Positions 14,083 to 22,052 of a stretch of DNA of 39,456 nt are shown here, in pieces. A program made the position numbers and the translations under genes. Every line of letters begins with the position of its first letter. Within the stretch, counting starts at the first letter, position 1. The notes below the pieces were generated by a model. The model saw only the letters and a program-made list of their open reading frames with translations. It was not told where the DNA came from and did no database searches. Origin of the DNA: UMGS755 sp045597205 (GTDB lineage: Bacteria; Bacillota; Clostridia; UBA1381; UBA9506); NCBI GenBank assembly GCA_045597205.1, contig JAZODT010000028.1, positions 1 through 39,456 on the forward strand. The letters are read 5' to 3'.

Positions 14083-15345
14083 TTACAATATATTTTCCAT
14101 AGCACACAAAATGGCAACTTTGGCGCTTTCATAAGTCAAGCCACCCTGCAAATATACTGCATAAGGTTCACGGATGGGTGCATCCGCCGAAATTTCAATG
14201 CTGGCGCCGGACACAAAAGTTCCAGCCGCCATAATCACTGGACTTTCATACCCCGGCATATCCCATGGTTCCGGCCGCACCTGACTATCAATGGGTGAAC
14301 CTTTTTGAATGCCTTGACAAAAAGCACAAACCTTTTCCGGTGTACCCAGTTTCGCCGCCTGAATAATATCCATTCTAGCTTCATTAGAGGCAGGGCATAC
14401 AGCATAACCGGAAAGCTCTAACATCCTAGCCGCCAACGCTGCTGATTTTAAACTTTCCATCACCGTGTGGGGGGCTAAAAACAAACCTTGGAAAAACAGG
14501 CGGTTTACATCTAGCGTAGCCCCAACTTCTCCGCCAATTCCCGGCGAGGTTAAGCGGCAAGCCACTTTTTCAATTAAGTCTGCCCGTCCTGCTATGTAAC
14601 CGCCGGTAGGTGCCAAACCACCGCCGGGATTTTTAATTAAAGAACCAGCCATTAAGTCCGCCCCCACCGCTGTGGGCTCCTGCTTTTCCACGAACTCACC
14701 ATAACAGTTATCTACCATGCAAATTACATCTCGCTTAATATCTTTCACAAAGGCAATTAACTCACCCAACTCTTTCACTGAAAAAGATTTCTGCCAGGCA
14801 TATCCCTTTGAACGCTGCATGGATACCATTTTAACAGTGCCATCCATTGCCTCTTTAATTCCTTCATAATCCGGTGAACCGTCCGCTAATAATGGCACAA
14901 CTTTGCAATGAACACCCCAATCTTTTAACGAACCGGTATCACCCTCACCTCTGAGACCTACCGCCTCTTCCAAGGTGTCATAAGGCGTATCGGTAACAAA
15001 AAGCAGAGTGTCCCCTGGACGAAGGATGCCAAAAAAGCAAGATGCCAGCGCATGAGTGCCAGACACAATTTGTTGTCGTACTAAAGCACTTTCTGCCCCA
15101 AAAACCTTGGCATAAATTCTATCTAATGCTTCACGACCGGCATCGTCATAACCATAGCCAGTGGTCCCCAACAGATGCCGTTCGCTCACACCCTCTTCAT
15201 GAAAAGCCGCCAGCACTTTCGCCTGATTATATTCGGCCTTCTTCTCAAAAATGCGGAATTGCTCCGTAATATCCTGTTCGGCACGGTGCATCAGCTCTAT
15301 CGTGCTTGGCTTCACACCGTAAACCTCTTGCATAATTTGATTCAT
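14083..15345 (-). CDS. PLP-dependent methionine gamma-lyase / 'aluminium resistance' family protein
   Basis: 420 residues from the ATG at 15345, which overlaps the upstream stop as TGATG. Fold-type I PLP enzyme: the cofactor lysine is probably Lys238 in SLIKNPGGGLAPTGGY, and the Asp before it is in MVDNCYGEF. The overall pattern (HLLGTTGYGYDD, RQQIVSGTHALA) fits the Alum_res / methionine gamma-lyase-like family found in many Firmicutes. The substrate is unproven; a C-S lyase on a sulfur amino acid is plausible. It is the last gene of the iorA-iorB-ACT operon, suggesting amino acid breakdown. Confidence 0.86.
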   Translation of the reverse strand: MNQIMQEVYGVKPSTIELMHRAEQDITEQFRIFEKKAEYNQAKVLAAFHEEGVSERHLLGTTGYGYDDAGREALDRIYAKVFGAESALVRQQIVSGTHALASCFFGILRPGDTLLFVTDTPYDTLEEAVGLRGEGDTGSLKDWGVHCKVVPLLADGSPDYEGIKEAMDGTVKMVSMQRSKGYAWQKSFSVKELGELIAFVKDIKRDVICMVDNCYGEFVEKQEPTAVGADLMAGSLIKNPGGGLAPTGGYIAGRADLIEKVACRLTSPGIGGEVGATLDVNRLFFQGLFLAPHTVMESLKSAALAARMLELSGYAVCPASNEARMDIIQAAKLGTPEKVCAFCQGIQKGSPIDSQVRPEPWDMPGYESPVIMAAGTFVSGASIEISADAPIREPYAVYLQGGLTYESAKVAILCAMENIL

Positions 15346-15773
15346 CAAAGCGCGTAAACTTCCTTTGCTTCCAACACACGAACGCCACCGTCTCGTAACG
15401 CTTCAACTGCAACGGCTTCGTTATCTGTTTTCATAATCACATAAGCTTCATTGCCCTTTTTGCCGGCAAAAGCATAGAGATATTCCAGTGTAACACTTTT
15501 ATCACGCAGCAGACAAATAGCCTTGTTTAAACCACCGGGAGCATCATCAATTTCAACAACAATCACATCAGTGGATTTAACCATAATATTTTTTTCCTGT
15601 AAAATAGCAACCGCTTTTTCAGGGTCTTCCACAATCATACGCAAGATACCAAAATCGGTGGTATCCGCAATGGAAAGAGCACGGATATCAATTCCGCCCT
15701 CTGTTAACGCTGTTGTAACTTTAGAAAGCTTACCGCTTGCATTTTCCACAAATACAGAAATTTGTTTAACCAT
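15345..15773 (-). CDS. tandem ACT-domain protein
   Basis: 142 residues from the ATG at 15773, with AAAGGA 8 bases upstream. Two ACT domains fill the protein: about 4-65 (ISVFVENASGKLSKVTTALT) and 70-140 (VVEIDDAPGGLNKAICLLRD). Such stand-alone double-ACT proteins commonly travel with indolepyruvate oxidoreductase genes. They are thought to sense an aromatic or other amino acid. It lies 20 bases after iorB and overlaps the next gene by one base, so it belongs to the operon. Confidence 0.88.
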   Translation of the reverse strand: MVKQISVFVENASGKLSKVTTALTEGGIDIRALSIADTTDFGILRMIVEDPEKAVAILQEKNIMVKSTDVIVVEIDDAPGGLNKAICLLRDKSVTLEYLYAFAGKKGNEAYVIMKTDNEAVAVEALRDGGVRVLEAKEVYAL

Positions 15774-15793
15774 TCTTATCATCCTTTCCGGTT

Positions 15794-16357
15794 TTAATGA
15801 TTGTAGCCCAAAGCAAATGCCTTTTGATTCACTTCTAAAAATTTTGCGGGCACAGCATCTTCCAATGCTCCCTCCCATATTTCCTTAGATAAGGGTGAAT
15901 TTTTCGCCATCACACCAATCAAAGCCACATTCACAGCCTTAATATTGCCGGCCTGTTTTGCTAATTCCAGCGCGTCACAAGCCACAAGGGTTACACCCTT
16001 TGCTTTCATTGTGTCTAAAATGCCTGCCGGATAGTCCATCGCACCGGTTATCACCGGCATGGGATTGGTCTTTTGAGTGTTTACAATCATCACGCCGTCT
16101 TTTTTAAGATAAGGCAGACTACGATATGCTTCCAGTTCTTCAAAGGCAATAATCATATCGGCTTCGCCTTTTTCAATCACTGGAGAATCTACCCTGTCAC
16201 CATATTTGACATAGGTCACAACACTACCACCACGCTGGCTCATGCCGTGTACTTCTGAAAGTTTAACCTGTTTGCCGGCGCGCATTGCAGCAGCACCTAA
16301 TATACGGCTGGCAAGCAGGGTTCCCTGACCGCCTACGCCTACAATCATTATATTCAT
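15794..16357 (-). CDS. iorB: indolepyruvate:ferredoxin oxidoreductase subunit beta
   Basis: 187 residues from the ATG at 16357, with GGAGG 5 bases upstream. This is the gamma-domain type subunit: MIVGVGGQGTLLASRILG at the start, then EVHGMSQRGGSVVTYVKYG. With IorA it oxidatively decarboxylates aryl pyruvates (from Trp, Phe and Tyr transamination) to aryl-acetyl-CoA and reduced ferredoxin. The gene is 34 bases downstream of iorA. Expected length. Confidence 0.93.
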   Translation of the reverse strand: MNIMIVGVGGQGTLLASRILGAAAMRAGKQVKLSEVHGMSQRGGSVVTYVKYGDRVDSPVIEKGEADMIIAFEELEAYRSLPYLKKDGVMIVNTQKTNPMPVITGAMDYPAGILDTMKAKGVTLVACDALELAKQAGNIKAVNVALIGVMAKNSPLSKEIWEGALEDAVPAKFLEVNQKAFALGYNH

Positions 16358-16391
16358 GATAACCTCCATCTTATCCATTGAGGATATTCTC

Positions 16392-18119
16392 TTATTTTTT
16401 AATTATTGCACCAAATTTACATACATTAATGCAAAGTCCACAACCATTACAAAGTGTTGGATCAATCTTCGGCCCGCTTTCTGTCATAGAAATGGCGGGG
16501 CATCCCAACCGCATACACATTTTGCAATTTTTGCAATCGGCGGTAATTTCACAACAGCCCGTGTAGCCCGCTTTTTTTAGGAGTGCACAGGGACGCTGGG
16601 CAATAATGACTGAAGGCTCTTCTGCCGCTAGATGCTCTTTAACCACTTTTTCAAAGTTTTCAACATCAAAGGGGTCTGCCACCGTAACTAAATCCACACC
16701 CACAGCGTGACATAACTTTTCCAAATCTACTTGCTTTGTGGGTTCTCCTTTAATGGTAAAGCCGGTAGCCGGATTATCCTGATGGCCGGTCATCCCCGTA
16801 ATCGAGTTATCCAAAATAATAACGGTGGATGTACCTTTGTTATATACCATATCAATAAGGCCGGTAATACCGGAGTGCAGGAAGGTGGAATCGCCTAAAA
16901 CTGCTACAGATTTTTTCGCAAATTCACGTCCCTGGGCTTTTTCCATACCATGTAAACCGGAAATGCTGGCGCCCATACAAATAATACTGTCGATGCTGTC
17001 TAAGGGTTTGGCACAACCTAAAGAATAACAGCCAATATCACCACTAACAGTCAGTTTTAATTTGTTCAGCACATAAAACACACCACGGTGTGAGCAACCA
17101 GGGCACATAACCGGGGGACGAACAGGAATGGTTTCATCCACAACATAAGTCGCCTCTGCCGCAGTGCCGCAAAGTTTTTCACGGAGCATAGAAGCAGAAT
17201 ATTCTCCTAGCAAGGTAAATTCTTCCTTGCCGAGAACGGCAAGGCCCATAGCTCTAATTTGGCGCTCTAAAACCGGATCTAGCTCTTCAATTACATAACA
17301 AACATCCACTTTAGCAACAAACTCACGAATGAGATTTTCCGGCAGGGGATGAATCATACCCAGCTTTAAAAACGAAGCGTTGGGACAAGCCTCGCGAGCA
17401 TATTGATAAGCAATACCGGCAGTGATGATGCCCACCTTAGTATCGTTCATTTCCACTTTATTTAAAGCAAAGGTATTGTTAAACTCTGCCAAATCTGCCA
17501 TACGTTTTTCCACAACAACATGCTTAGGACGGGCATTGGCAGGAATCATAACGTTCTTTGCTGCATCCTTTACGTATTCTTTCATAGCCACCTCCTGACG
17601 AGGGTATAGCTCCACTTCGCTCTGAGAGTGTGCCACACGGGTTGTCAGGCGCATAAGTACTGGAGTATCAAACTGTTCGCTGATATCATAAGCCGCTTTC
17701 ATAAAATCACGACATTCTGCACTATCGGCAGGCTCTAACATAGGAAGTTTTGCAGCCACTGCATAGTTACGGCTATCCTGCTCATTCTGAGAACTGTGCA
17801 TGCCCGGATCATCAGCCACGCAAAGCACCAAGCCACCACGCACACCAATATAACTCATAGTGAATAAGGGGTCAGCCGCCACGTTTAAGCCAACATGTTT
17901 CATGGCAGAAAGGGCACGTCCGCCGGCAATTGCTGCACCGGAAGCTACCTCAACAGCCACCTTTTCATTAGGGGCCCATTCGGAATATATTTCATCATAT
18001 TTGGCAATAAATTCCGTAATCTCCGTGCTGGGCGTACCGGGATAGGAAGAAGCCACATTGACCCCTGCTTCATAGGCACCGCGGGCAATGGCTTCATTGC
18101 CTAACATTAATTTTTTCAT
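16392..18119 (-). CDS. iorA: indolepyruvate:ferredoxin oxidoreductase subunit alpha
   Basis: 575 residues. The N-terminal pyrimidine-type domain starts with LMLGNEAIARGAYEAG and YPGTPSTEI. The TPP-binding half shows CPGCSHRG, GDIGCYSLG and GDSTFLHSGI...ILDNSITGMTG. The C-terminus (about 520-575) is a 2[4Fe-4S] ferredoxin domain with CKNCKMCMRLGC and CNGCGLCINVC. This is the catalytic subunit for ferredoxin-dependent aryl-pyruvate oxidation in anaerobes. First gene of a four-gene operon from the promoter at 18194-18222. AGAGGA precedes the ATG. Confidence 0.96.
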   Translation of the reverse strand: MKKLMLGNEAIARGAYEAGVNVASSYPGTPSTEITEFIAKYDEIYSEWAPNEKVAVEVASGAAIAGGRALSAMKHVGLNVAADPLFTMSYIGVRGGLVLCVADDPGMHSSQNEQDSRNYAVAAKLPMLEPADSAECRDFMKAAYDISEQFDTPVLMRLTTRVAHSQSEVELYPRQEVAMKEYVKDAAKNVMIPANARPKHVVVEKRMADLAEFNNTFALNKVEMNDTKVGIITAGIAYQYAREACPNASFLKLGMIHPLPENLIREFVAKVDVCYVIEELDPVLERQIRAMGLAVLGKEEFTLLGEYSASMLREKLCGTAAEATYVVDETIPVRPPVMCPGCSHRGVFYVLNKLKLTVSGDIGCYSLGCAKPLDSIDSIICMGASISGLHGMEKAQGREFAKKSVAVLGDSTFLHSGITGLIDMVYNKGTSTVIILDNSITGMTGHQDNPATGFTIKGEPTKQVDLEKLCHAVGVDLVTVADPFDVENFEKVVKEHLAAEEPSVIIAQRPCALLKKAGYTGCCEITADCKNCKMCMRLGCPAISMTESGPKIDPTLCNGCGLCINVCKFGAIIKK

Positions 18120-18136
18120 GTTTTACAATCCTCTTT

Positions 18137-18172
18137 CTGTCCGTAAAAATCCTATCAATCTGCCACGGACAA
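18137..18172 (-). other. leader hairpin of the ior operon
   Basis: In the leader RNA, TGTCCGT pairs with ACGGACA around a roughly 20-base loop, just upstream of the iorA ribosome site. It could be a minor regulatory fold; no known riboswitch class was recognised. Confidence 0.35.
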
Positions 18173-18193
18173 GCAGACAACATTCCATTATTT

Positions 18194-18222
18194 ATTGTAT
18201 AGTTTTTTGCTTAAAAAGTCAA
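18194..18222 (-). promoter_or_regulatory. sigma-A promoter of the ior operon
   Basis: Minus strand: TTGACT (18217-18222), a 17-base spacer, TACAAT (18194-18199). It follows the rplQ terminator on the same strand. Confidence 0.78.
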
Positions 18223-18251
18223 TAGAAAACAAAGATTTAAAAGAAACAAAA

Positions 18252-18283
18252 AACAGGCTGCTTTCAAAAGAAAGCAACCTGTT
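18252..18283 (-). terminator. terminator of the ribosomal superoperon
   Basis: Stem AACAGGTTGCTTTC / GAAAGCAGCCTGTT (one G-U pair) with a four-base loop, then a U-rich tract on the minus strand, 17 bases after the rplQ stop. Confidence 0.88.
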
Positions 18284-18299
18284 ATAATGTTTTGTTTAA

Positions 18300-18644
18300 T
18301 TAATCTACCAGCTCAATGATAGCCATTTCGGCACCGTCGCCTCTTCTGGGCGCAGCCTTAATGATTCTGGTATAACCGCCGTTACGCTCTGCATATTTAG
18401 GAGCGATTTCTTCAAACAGCTTATATACCACGCTCTTCTTCATAATATAAGCCAAAGCGTTTCTTCTGGAAGCAAGGGTATTTTCCTTGCCCAGGGTAAT
18501 CATTTTTTCGGTCATACTTCTCATTTCCTTAGCACGGCTAACGGTAGTTTCTACTCTGCCGTTTTCCAGCAGGGAAGTGACAAGATTTCTGAGCATAGCA
18601 TTTCTTTGATCGGTAGGACGACCAAGTTTTCTTGTTCCCGGCAT
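18300..18644 (-). CDS. rplQ: 50S ribosomal protein L17
   Basis: 114 residues. It opens with RKLGRPTDQRNAMLRNLVTSLL, the L17 signature, and ends NGGYTRIIKAAPRRGDGAEMAIIELV. It binds 23S rRNA near the exit tunnel. It is the last gene of the superoperon and directly precedes its terminator. The 112-base gap from rpoA contains a branched hairpin, listed separately. The ecfA/ecfT-truA-rplM-rpsI genes that usually follow in Firmicutes are not here. Confidence 0.98.
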   Translation of the reverse strand: MPGTRKLGRPTDQRNAMLRNLVTSLLENGRVETTVSRAKEMRSMTEKMITLGKENTLASRRNALAYIMKKSVVYKLFEEIAPKYAERNGGYTRIIKAAPRRGDGAEMAIIELVD

Positions 18645-18676
18645 CTTATTACCCTCCTTATTAATCGGTTTGATTC

Positions 18677-18723
18677 AGCAGGCCCGACAGCAAAAGCTGC
18701 TGCATAGAGGATGACGGCCTGCT
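18677..18723 (-). other. structured spacer between rpoA and rplQ
   Basis: Outer stem AGCAGGCC / GGCCTGCT (18677-18684 with 18716-18723) encloses a small hairpin CAGC-AAAA-GCTG. It is not followed by a U-tract. It could be an L17-linked control element or a processing site. Confidence 0.45.
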
Positions 18724-18756
18724 AAAATCATCTATCATCCTATCATATTGCGAAGC

Positions 18757-19707
18757 TTAGTCTTCTTTTGTCGCAAAGGACTGACCTAAGCCGTGAAGCT
18801 TTTCAATAACTTCCTCTAAGGACTTGCGGCCTAAGTTTCTCACTTTAACCATGTCCTCTTCGGTACGTTTTGTCAAATCCTCAACCGTATTGATACCGGC
18901 ACGCTTTAAGCAGTTAAAGGAACGAACAGAAAGGTCAAGCTCTTCGATTGTCATCTCCAGGACTTTTTCCTTTTTGCCAACTTCCTTTTCAATCATAATT
19001 TCGGCATTTTTTGCTTCCTCAGAAAGGTCAATAAACTGCATTAAATGCTCATTAATGATTTTTGCAGCCAGACTAACAGCTTCATCCGGACGGATAGAAC
19101 CATTTGTCCAAACTTCAAGCGTAAGCTTATCATAATCGGTAATCTGTCCCACACGGGTATTTTCTACAAAGTAGTTTACACGGTGAACAGGCGTATAAAT
19201 AGAATCAACAGCAATTACACCAATAATATTCTGATTTAATTGCTTATTTCGTTCAGCAGAAACATAACCTCTGCCCTTGCAGAAGGTAATTTCCATATAG
19301 AGCTTCGCGTCTTTATTGAGTGTGGCAATATGGAGGTCGGGATTGAAAATTTCAATATCAGAGTCCAGCTTAATGTCGCCGGCCTTAATCTCGCCTTCGC
19401 CTTCTTTTTCAATATAAACAACCTTCGGCGTATCGCAATGCAATTTAACAGCGATTTGCTTGATATTGAGGATAATTTCCGATACATCCTCCTTAACACC
19501 CGGAATGGTGGAAAATTCATGAAGTACACCATCAATTTTAACGCTGGTGGCAGCAGCACCGGGGAGCGATGATAAAAGCATTCTTCTCAGTGAGTTACCG
19601 AGCGTTGTGCCATAACCGCGTTCCAGGGGTTCTGCAACGAATTTGCCATACTTTCCATCCGGAGAAAGTTCCAAACACTCAACATTTGGTTTTTCGATTT
19701 CCAACAT
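18757..19707 (-). CDS. rpoA: RNA polymerase alpha subunit
   Basis: 316 residues from the ATG at 19707, with GGGAGGG 9 bases upstream; a 21-residue upstream extension is rejected. The N-terminal dimerisation domain (about 1-230) includes FVAEPLERGYGTTLGNSLRR and LSSLPGAAATSVKIDGV. The C-terminal domain (about 245-312) has LDLSVRSFNCLKRAGI and RNLGRKSLEEV, which contact UP elements and activators. Normal length. It is separated from rpsD by an unusual 210-base structured spacer. Confidence 0.98.
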   Translation of the reverse strand: MLEIEKPNVECLELSPDGKYGKFVAEPLERGYGTTLGNSLRRMLLSSLPGAAATSVKIDGVLHEFSTIPGVKEDVSEIILNIKQIAVKLHCDTPKVVYIEKEGEGEIKAGDIKLDSDIEIFNPDLHIATLNKDAKLYMEITFCKGRGYVSAERNKQLNQNIIGVIAVDSIYTPVHRVNYFVENTRVGQITDYDKLTLEVWTNGSIRPDEAVSLAAKIINEHLMQFIDLSEEAKNAEIMIEKEVGKKEKVLEMTIEELDLSVRSFNCLKRAGINTVEDLTKRTEEDMVKVRNLGRKSLEEVIEKLHGLGQSFATKED

Positions 19708-19917
19708 AAAACTAAACCCTCCCTCTTTTTGATTGTACAGAAGAAGCGTCTTGCTTGCCTCTATCAACAAAATAAGTGTTCATTCTCGTGTTGCGACGAC
19801 CGCACATCGAACACTTTTATCAGTTGTTTTGTTACGCAATTAAATTGCGTAAATCTTATTCGCGAGGGAACAACAACCTCAAAAAGAGCTGTTCGCAACG
19901 CAACAATAAGATCAACC
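19708..19917 (-). other. structured 210-base spacer between rpsD and rpoA
   Basis: No gene. Three successive hairpins can form on the transcript. One is closed by ATCTTATT / AATAAGAT with an inner GAACA...TGTTC arm (about 19856-19914). The second is a perfect TTACGCAATT / AATTGCGTAA stem at 19832-19852. The third is closed by AAGTGTTC / GAACACTT (about 19770-19818). The spacer is far longer than others in the operon, so it may hold a translational control site for rpoA or an RNA processing signal. Confidence 0.55.
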
Positions 19918-20547
19918 TTAGTTTTTAGAATACAGCTCGACGATCAAGTGTTCAGCAATTTCCAGATCGATATCTTCACGCTGAGCCATATTTAATACCT
20001 TACCAGAAAGCGTGTTACGATCCAGATCCAGCCACTTAGGAACGATTCTGGATTCAGTCTTTTCTACAACCTCTTTAATCTTTTCGCTGTTTCTGCTCTT
20101 TTCACAAATAGCGATTACATCACCAGGGCTGATGAGATAAGACGGAATGTTGACCTTTTTACCATTAACGGTAAAATGACCATGAGTCACCAGCTGACGA
20201 GCTTCAGGTCTTGACATACCAAAACCTAAACGATATACCACGTTATCTAATCTGCTTTCCAGAATGGACAGCAGGTTTTCACCAGTGATGCCCTTCATTT
20301 TGTTGGCCATCTCAAAATATTTTCTAAACTGGGATTCCAAAACGCCATAATATCTTCTGGCTTTTTGCTTTTCTCTCAGCTGCACACCGTATTCAGACAG
20401 TTTCTTTCTGCCTTGGCCATGCATACCGGGAGCATATTTTCTTCTTTCAATACCGCATTTTTCAGTATAGCAGCGTTCACCCTTTAAGAACAACTTCTGT
20501 CCTTCACGACGGCAAAGTCTGCACACTGCACCTGTATAACGTGCCAT
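19918..20547 (-). CDS. rpsD: 30S ribosomal protein S4 (zinc-binding type)
   Basis: 209 residues from the ATG at 20547; AGGAGG lies somewhat far upstream, at 12-13 bases. N-terminal CRLC and a later CYTEKC show the Zn-binding C+ form. The S4 RNA-binding domain is at about 95-160 (ESRLDNVVYRLGFGMSRPEA, VTHGHFTVNGKKV). S4 starts 30S assembly on 16S rRNA. In other bacteria it also represses its own alpha operon, so the hairpins in nearby spacers are of interest. Confidence 0.98.
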   Translation of the reverse strand: MARYTGAVCRLCRREGQKLFLKGERCYTEKCGIERRKYAPGMHGQGRKKLSEYGVQLREKQKARRYYGVLESQFRKYFEMANKMKGITGENLLSILESRLDNVVYRLGFGMSRPEARQLVTHGHFTVNGKKVNIPSYLISPGDVIAICEKSRNSEKIKEVVEKTESRIVPKWLDLDRNTLSGKVLNMAQREDIDLEIAEHLIVELYSKN

Positions 20548-20576
20548 TTCGGAATTACACCTCCTCAATTATTAGC

Positions 20577-20609
20577 GTTTGTCTGCCGCCAAAACGACCA
20601 AAGACAAAC
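20577..20609 (-). other. hairpin between rpsK and rpsD
   Basis: GTTTGTCT (20577-20584) pairs with AGACAAAC (20602-20609) in the 73-base spacer upstream of the rpsD ribosome site. No terminator tract. Possible S4-related control element. Confidence 0.4.
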
Positions 20610-20620
20610 AGTGTATAAAA

Positions 20621-21013
20621 TCAAACTCTTCTTCTTTTCGGCGGTCTGCAACCATTGTGGGGAATGGGGGTAACATCTTTAATCATGCTAACCTCAAGTC
20701 CTGCTGCCTGCAGCGCACGAATAGCTGCTTCTCTACCGGAACCGGGTCCTTTAACATAAACCTCAACGGTCTTAAGACCATGCTCCATAGCAGCTTTAGC
20801 AGCAGTTTCAGCTGCCATCTGTGCAGCGAACGGTGTGCTCTTTCTGGAGCCACGGAAACCCAGTCCGCCGGAGGACGCCCAGCTGATTGCATTGCCGGCC
20901 ACGTCAGTAATCGTAACAATTGTATTATTGAAGCTGGAACGAATATGCACCGCACCGCGCTCAATATTTTTCTTCACTTTTCTGCGAGTAGTTCTTCTAG
21001 CTACTTTAGCCAT
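20621..21013 (-). CDS. rpsK: 30S ribosomal protein S11
   Basis: 130 residues from the ATG at 21013, with GGAGGAG close upstream; a 9-residue extension is rejected. A basic start is followed by GAVHIRSSFNNTIVTITD and GPGSGREAAIRALQAAGL, ending GCRPPKRRRV. It binds 16S rRNA at the platform beside the Shine-Dalgarno helix. The upstream spacer holds a TATCCGGC/GCCGGATA hairpin at 21046-21063. Confidence 0.98.
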   Translation of the reverse strand: MAKVARRTTRRKVKKNIERGAVHIRSSFNNTIVTITDVAGNAISWASSGGLGFRGSRKSTPFAAQMAAETAAKAAMEHGLKTVEVYVKGPGSGREAAIRALQAAGLEVSMIKDVTPIPHNGCRPPKRRRV

Positions 21014-21045
21014 GTTTGCTCCTCCTTTCGCAAAGCTCAAAATGA

Positions 21046-21063
21046 TATCCGGCTTGCCGGATA
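21046..21063 (-). other. hairpin between rpsM and rpsK
   Basis: TATCCGGC / GCCGGATA, 8 pairs with a TT centre (effectively a 4-base loop). No U-tract. One of several inter-gene hairpins in the alpha part of the operon. Confidence 0.4.
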
Positions 21064-21107
21064 ATGTATTTTAGAAAGGCTATAACAATCTATAATCCCA
21101 AATGAGA

Positions 21108-21476
21108 TTATTTCTTCTTGTTTGCAATCGTTCTGGCCGGACCCTTTCTGGTTCTGGCGTTGGTCTTTGTTCTTTGACCACGAACGGGTAAGCCCTTTCT
21201 GTGACGGATGCCTCTATAGCAGCCGATTTCCATCAGACGTTTAATGTCCAAAGCAATGTTACGTCTTAAATCACCTTCTACCGTATAGTCACGGTCGATA
21301 ATTTCTCTCAGCTTGGATACTTCATCCTCTGTCAGATCTTTCACACGTGTATCAGGATTGATACCGGTTGCTGCCAGAATTTTACGGGAGCTGGACAGGC
21401 CGATACCAAAAACGTAGGTCAAGCCAATTTCAACTCTTTTTTCTCTGGGTAAGTCTACACCTGAAATTCTTGCCAT
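21108..21476 (-). CDS. rpsM: 30S ribosomal protein S13
   Basis: 122 residues. It starts ARISGVDLPREKRVEIGLTY and carries LREIIDRDYTVEGDLRR and GCYRGIRHRKGLPVRGQRT. S13 sits in the 30S head and contacts P-site tRNA and L5. GGAGG precedes the ATG. It is preceded by a 163-base hairpin-rich spacer after rpmJ, the place where E. coli keeps its S4-controlled alpha leader. Confidence 0.98.
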   Translation of the reverse strand: MARISGVDLPREKRVEIGLTYVFGIGLSSSRKILAATGINPDTRVKDLTEDEVSKLREIIDRDYTVEGDLRRNIALDIKRLMEIGCYRGIRHRKGLPVRGQRTKTNARTRKGPARTIANKKK

Positions 21477-21519
21477 TTTTGCACCTCCAATACATTTCGT
21501 TCGTGTATATGCCTAACCT

Positions 21520-21629
21520 CGCGGGTCACGCTTATAGCGTGCAGCCGCCCCGCGCGGGTTTTAACATGTAGGTTTGCCCCCTGGTTTGGGGGCTGCTACT
21601 TGCCAATGTCACAGCTTTGTGCTGTGACA
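21520..21629 (-). other. hairpin cluster between rpmJ and rpsM
   Basis: Three stem-loops. First, CGCGGG/CCCGCG enclosing CACGCT-TAT-AGCGTG (21520-21554). Second, GTAG...GCCCCC / GGGGGC...CTAC (21568-21599). Third, TGTCACAGC / GCTGTGACA (21607-21629). GC-rich compared with the surroundings and without terminator tracts. Candidate ribosomal-protein-binding leader for rpsM. Confidence 0.55.
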
Positions 21630-21639
21630 AGGGACTTGT

Positions 21640-21753
21640 TCAGCCCTGTTTCTGCTTATGTTTGGGATTTTCACAAATCACCATGACTTTGCCCTTACGC
21701 TTAATGATTTTGCACTTTTCGCAAATAGGTTTAACAGACGGTCTGACCTTCAT
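21640..21753 (-). CDS. rpmJ: 50S ribosomal protein L36
   Basis: 37 residues, MKVRPSVKPICEKC... to ...NPKHKQKQG. The Cys11, Cys14, Cys27, His32 set shows the zinc-binding form of L36. GGAGG lies 7 bases before the ATG at 21753. L36 is the smallest large-subunit protein. It follows infA as in most Firmicutes. Confidence 0.97.
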   Translation of the reverse strand: MKVRPSVKPICEKCKIIKRKGKVMVICENPKHKQKQG

Positions 21754-21821
21754 GTAAATTCCTCCTTAAAAGACGACTTTCGCGTCTCATAATCTTTATG
21801 CGGCTTTTGCCACCGACCAGC

Positions 21822-22040
21822 TTATTTAGCTCGCCAAGTGATTCTGCCTTTCGTCAGGTCATAGGGCGAAAGTTCAACAGTAACTTTATCGCCCGGTAAA
21901 ATTCTAATAAAATTCATTCGCAGTTTGCCGGAGATATGCGCCAGAATTTGATGACCATTCTCCAGTTCAACCTGAAACATCGCATTGGGAAGCGATTCCA
22001 AAACTGTACCTTCAAGCTCTAAAACGCCTTCTTTTGCCAT
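21822..22040 (-). CDS. infA: translation initiation factor IF-1
   Basis: 72 residues, a single OB-fold: VLELEGTVLESLPNAMFQVELENGH, HISGKLRMNFIRILPGDKV and ELSPYDLTKGRITWR. It binds the 30S A site during initiation. It lies 12 bases after the KOW-domain gene. Canonical length and position. Confidence 0.97.
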   Translation of the reverse strand: MAKEGVLELEGTVLESLPNAMFQVELENGHQILAHISGKLRMNFIRILPGDKVTVELSPYDLTKGRITWRAK

Positions 22041-22052
22041 AGTAAAACCTCC

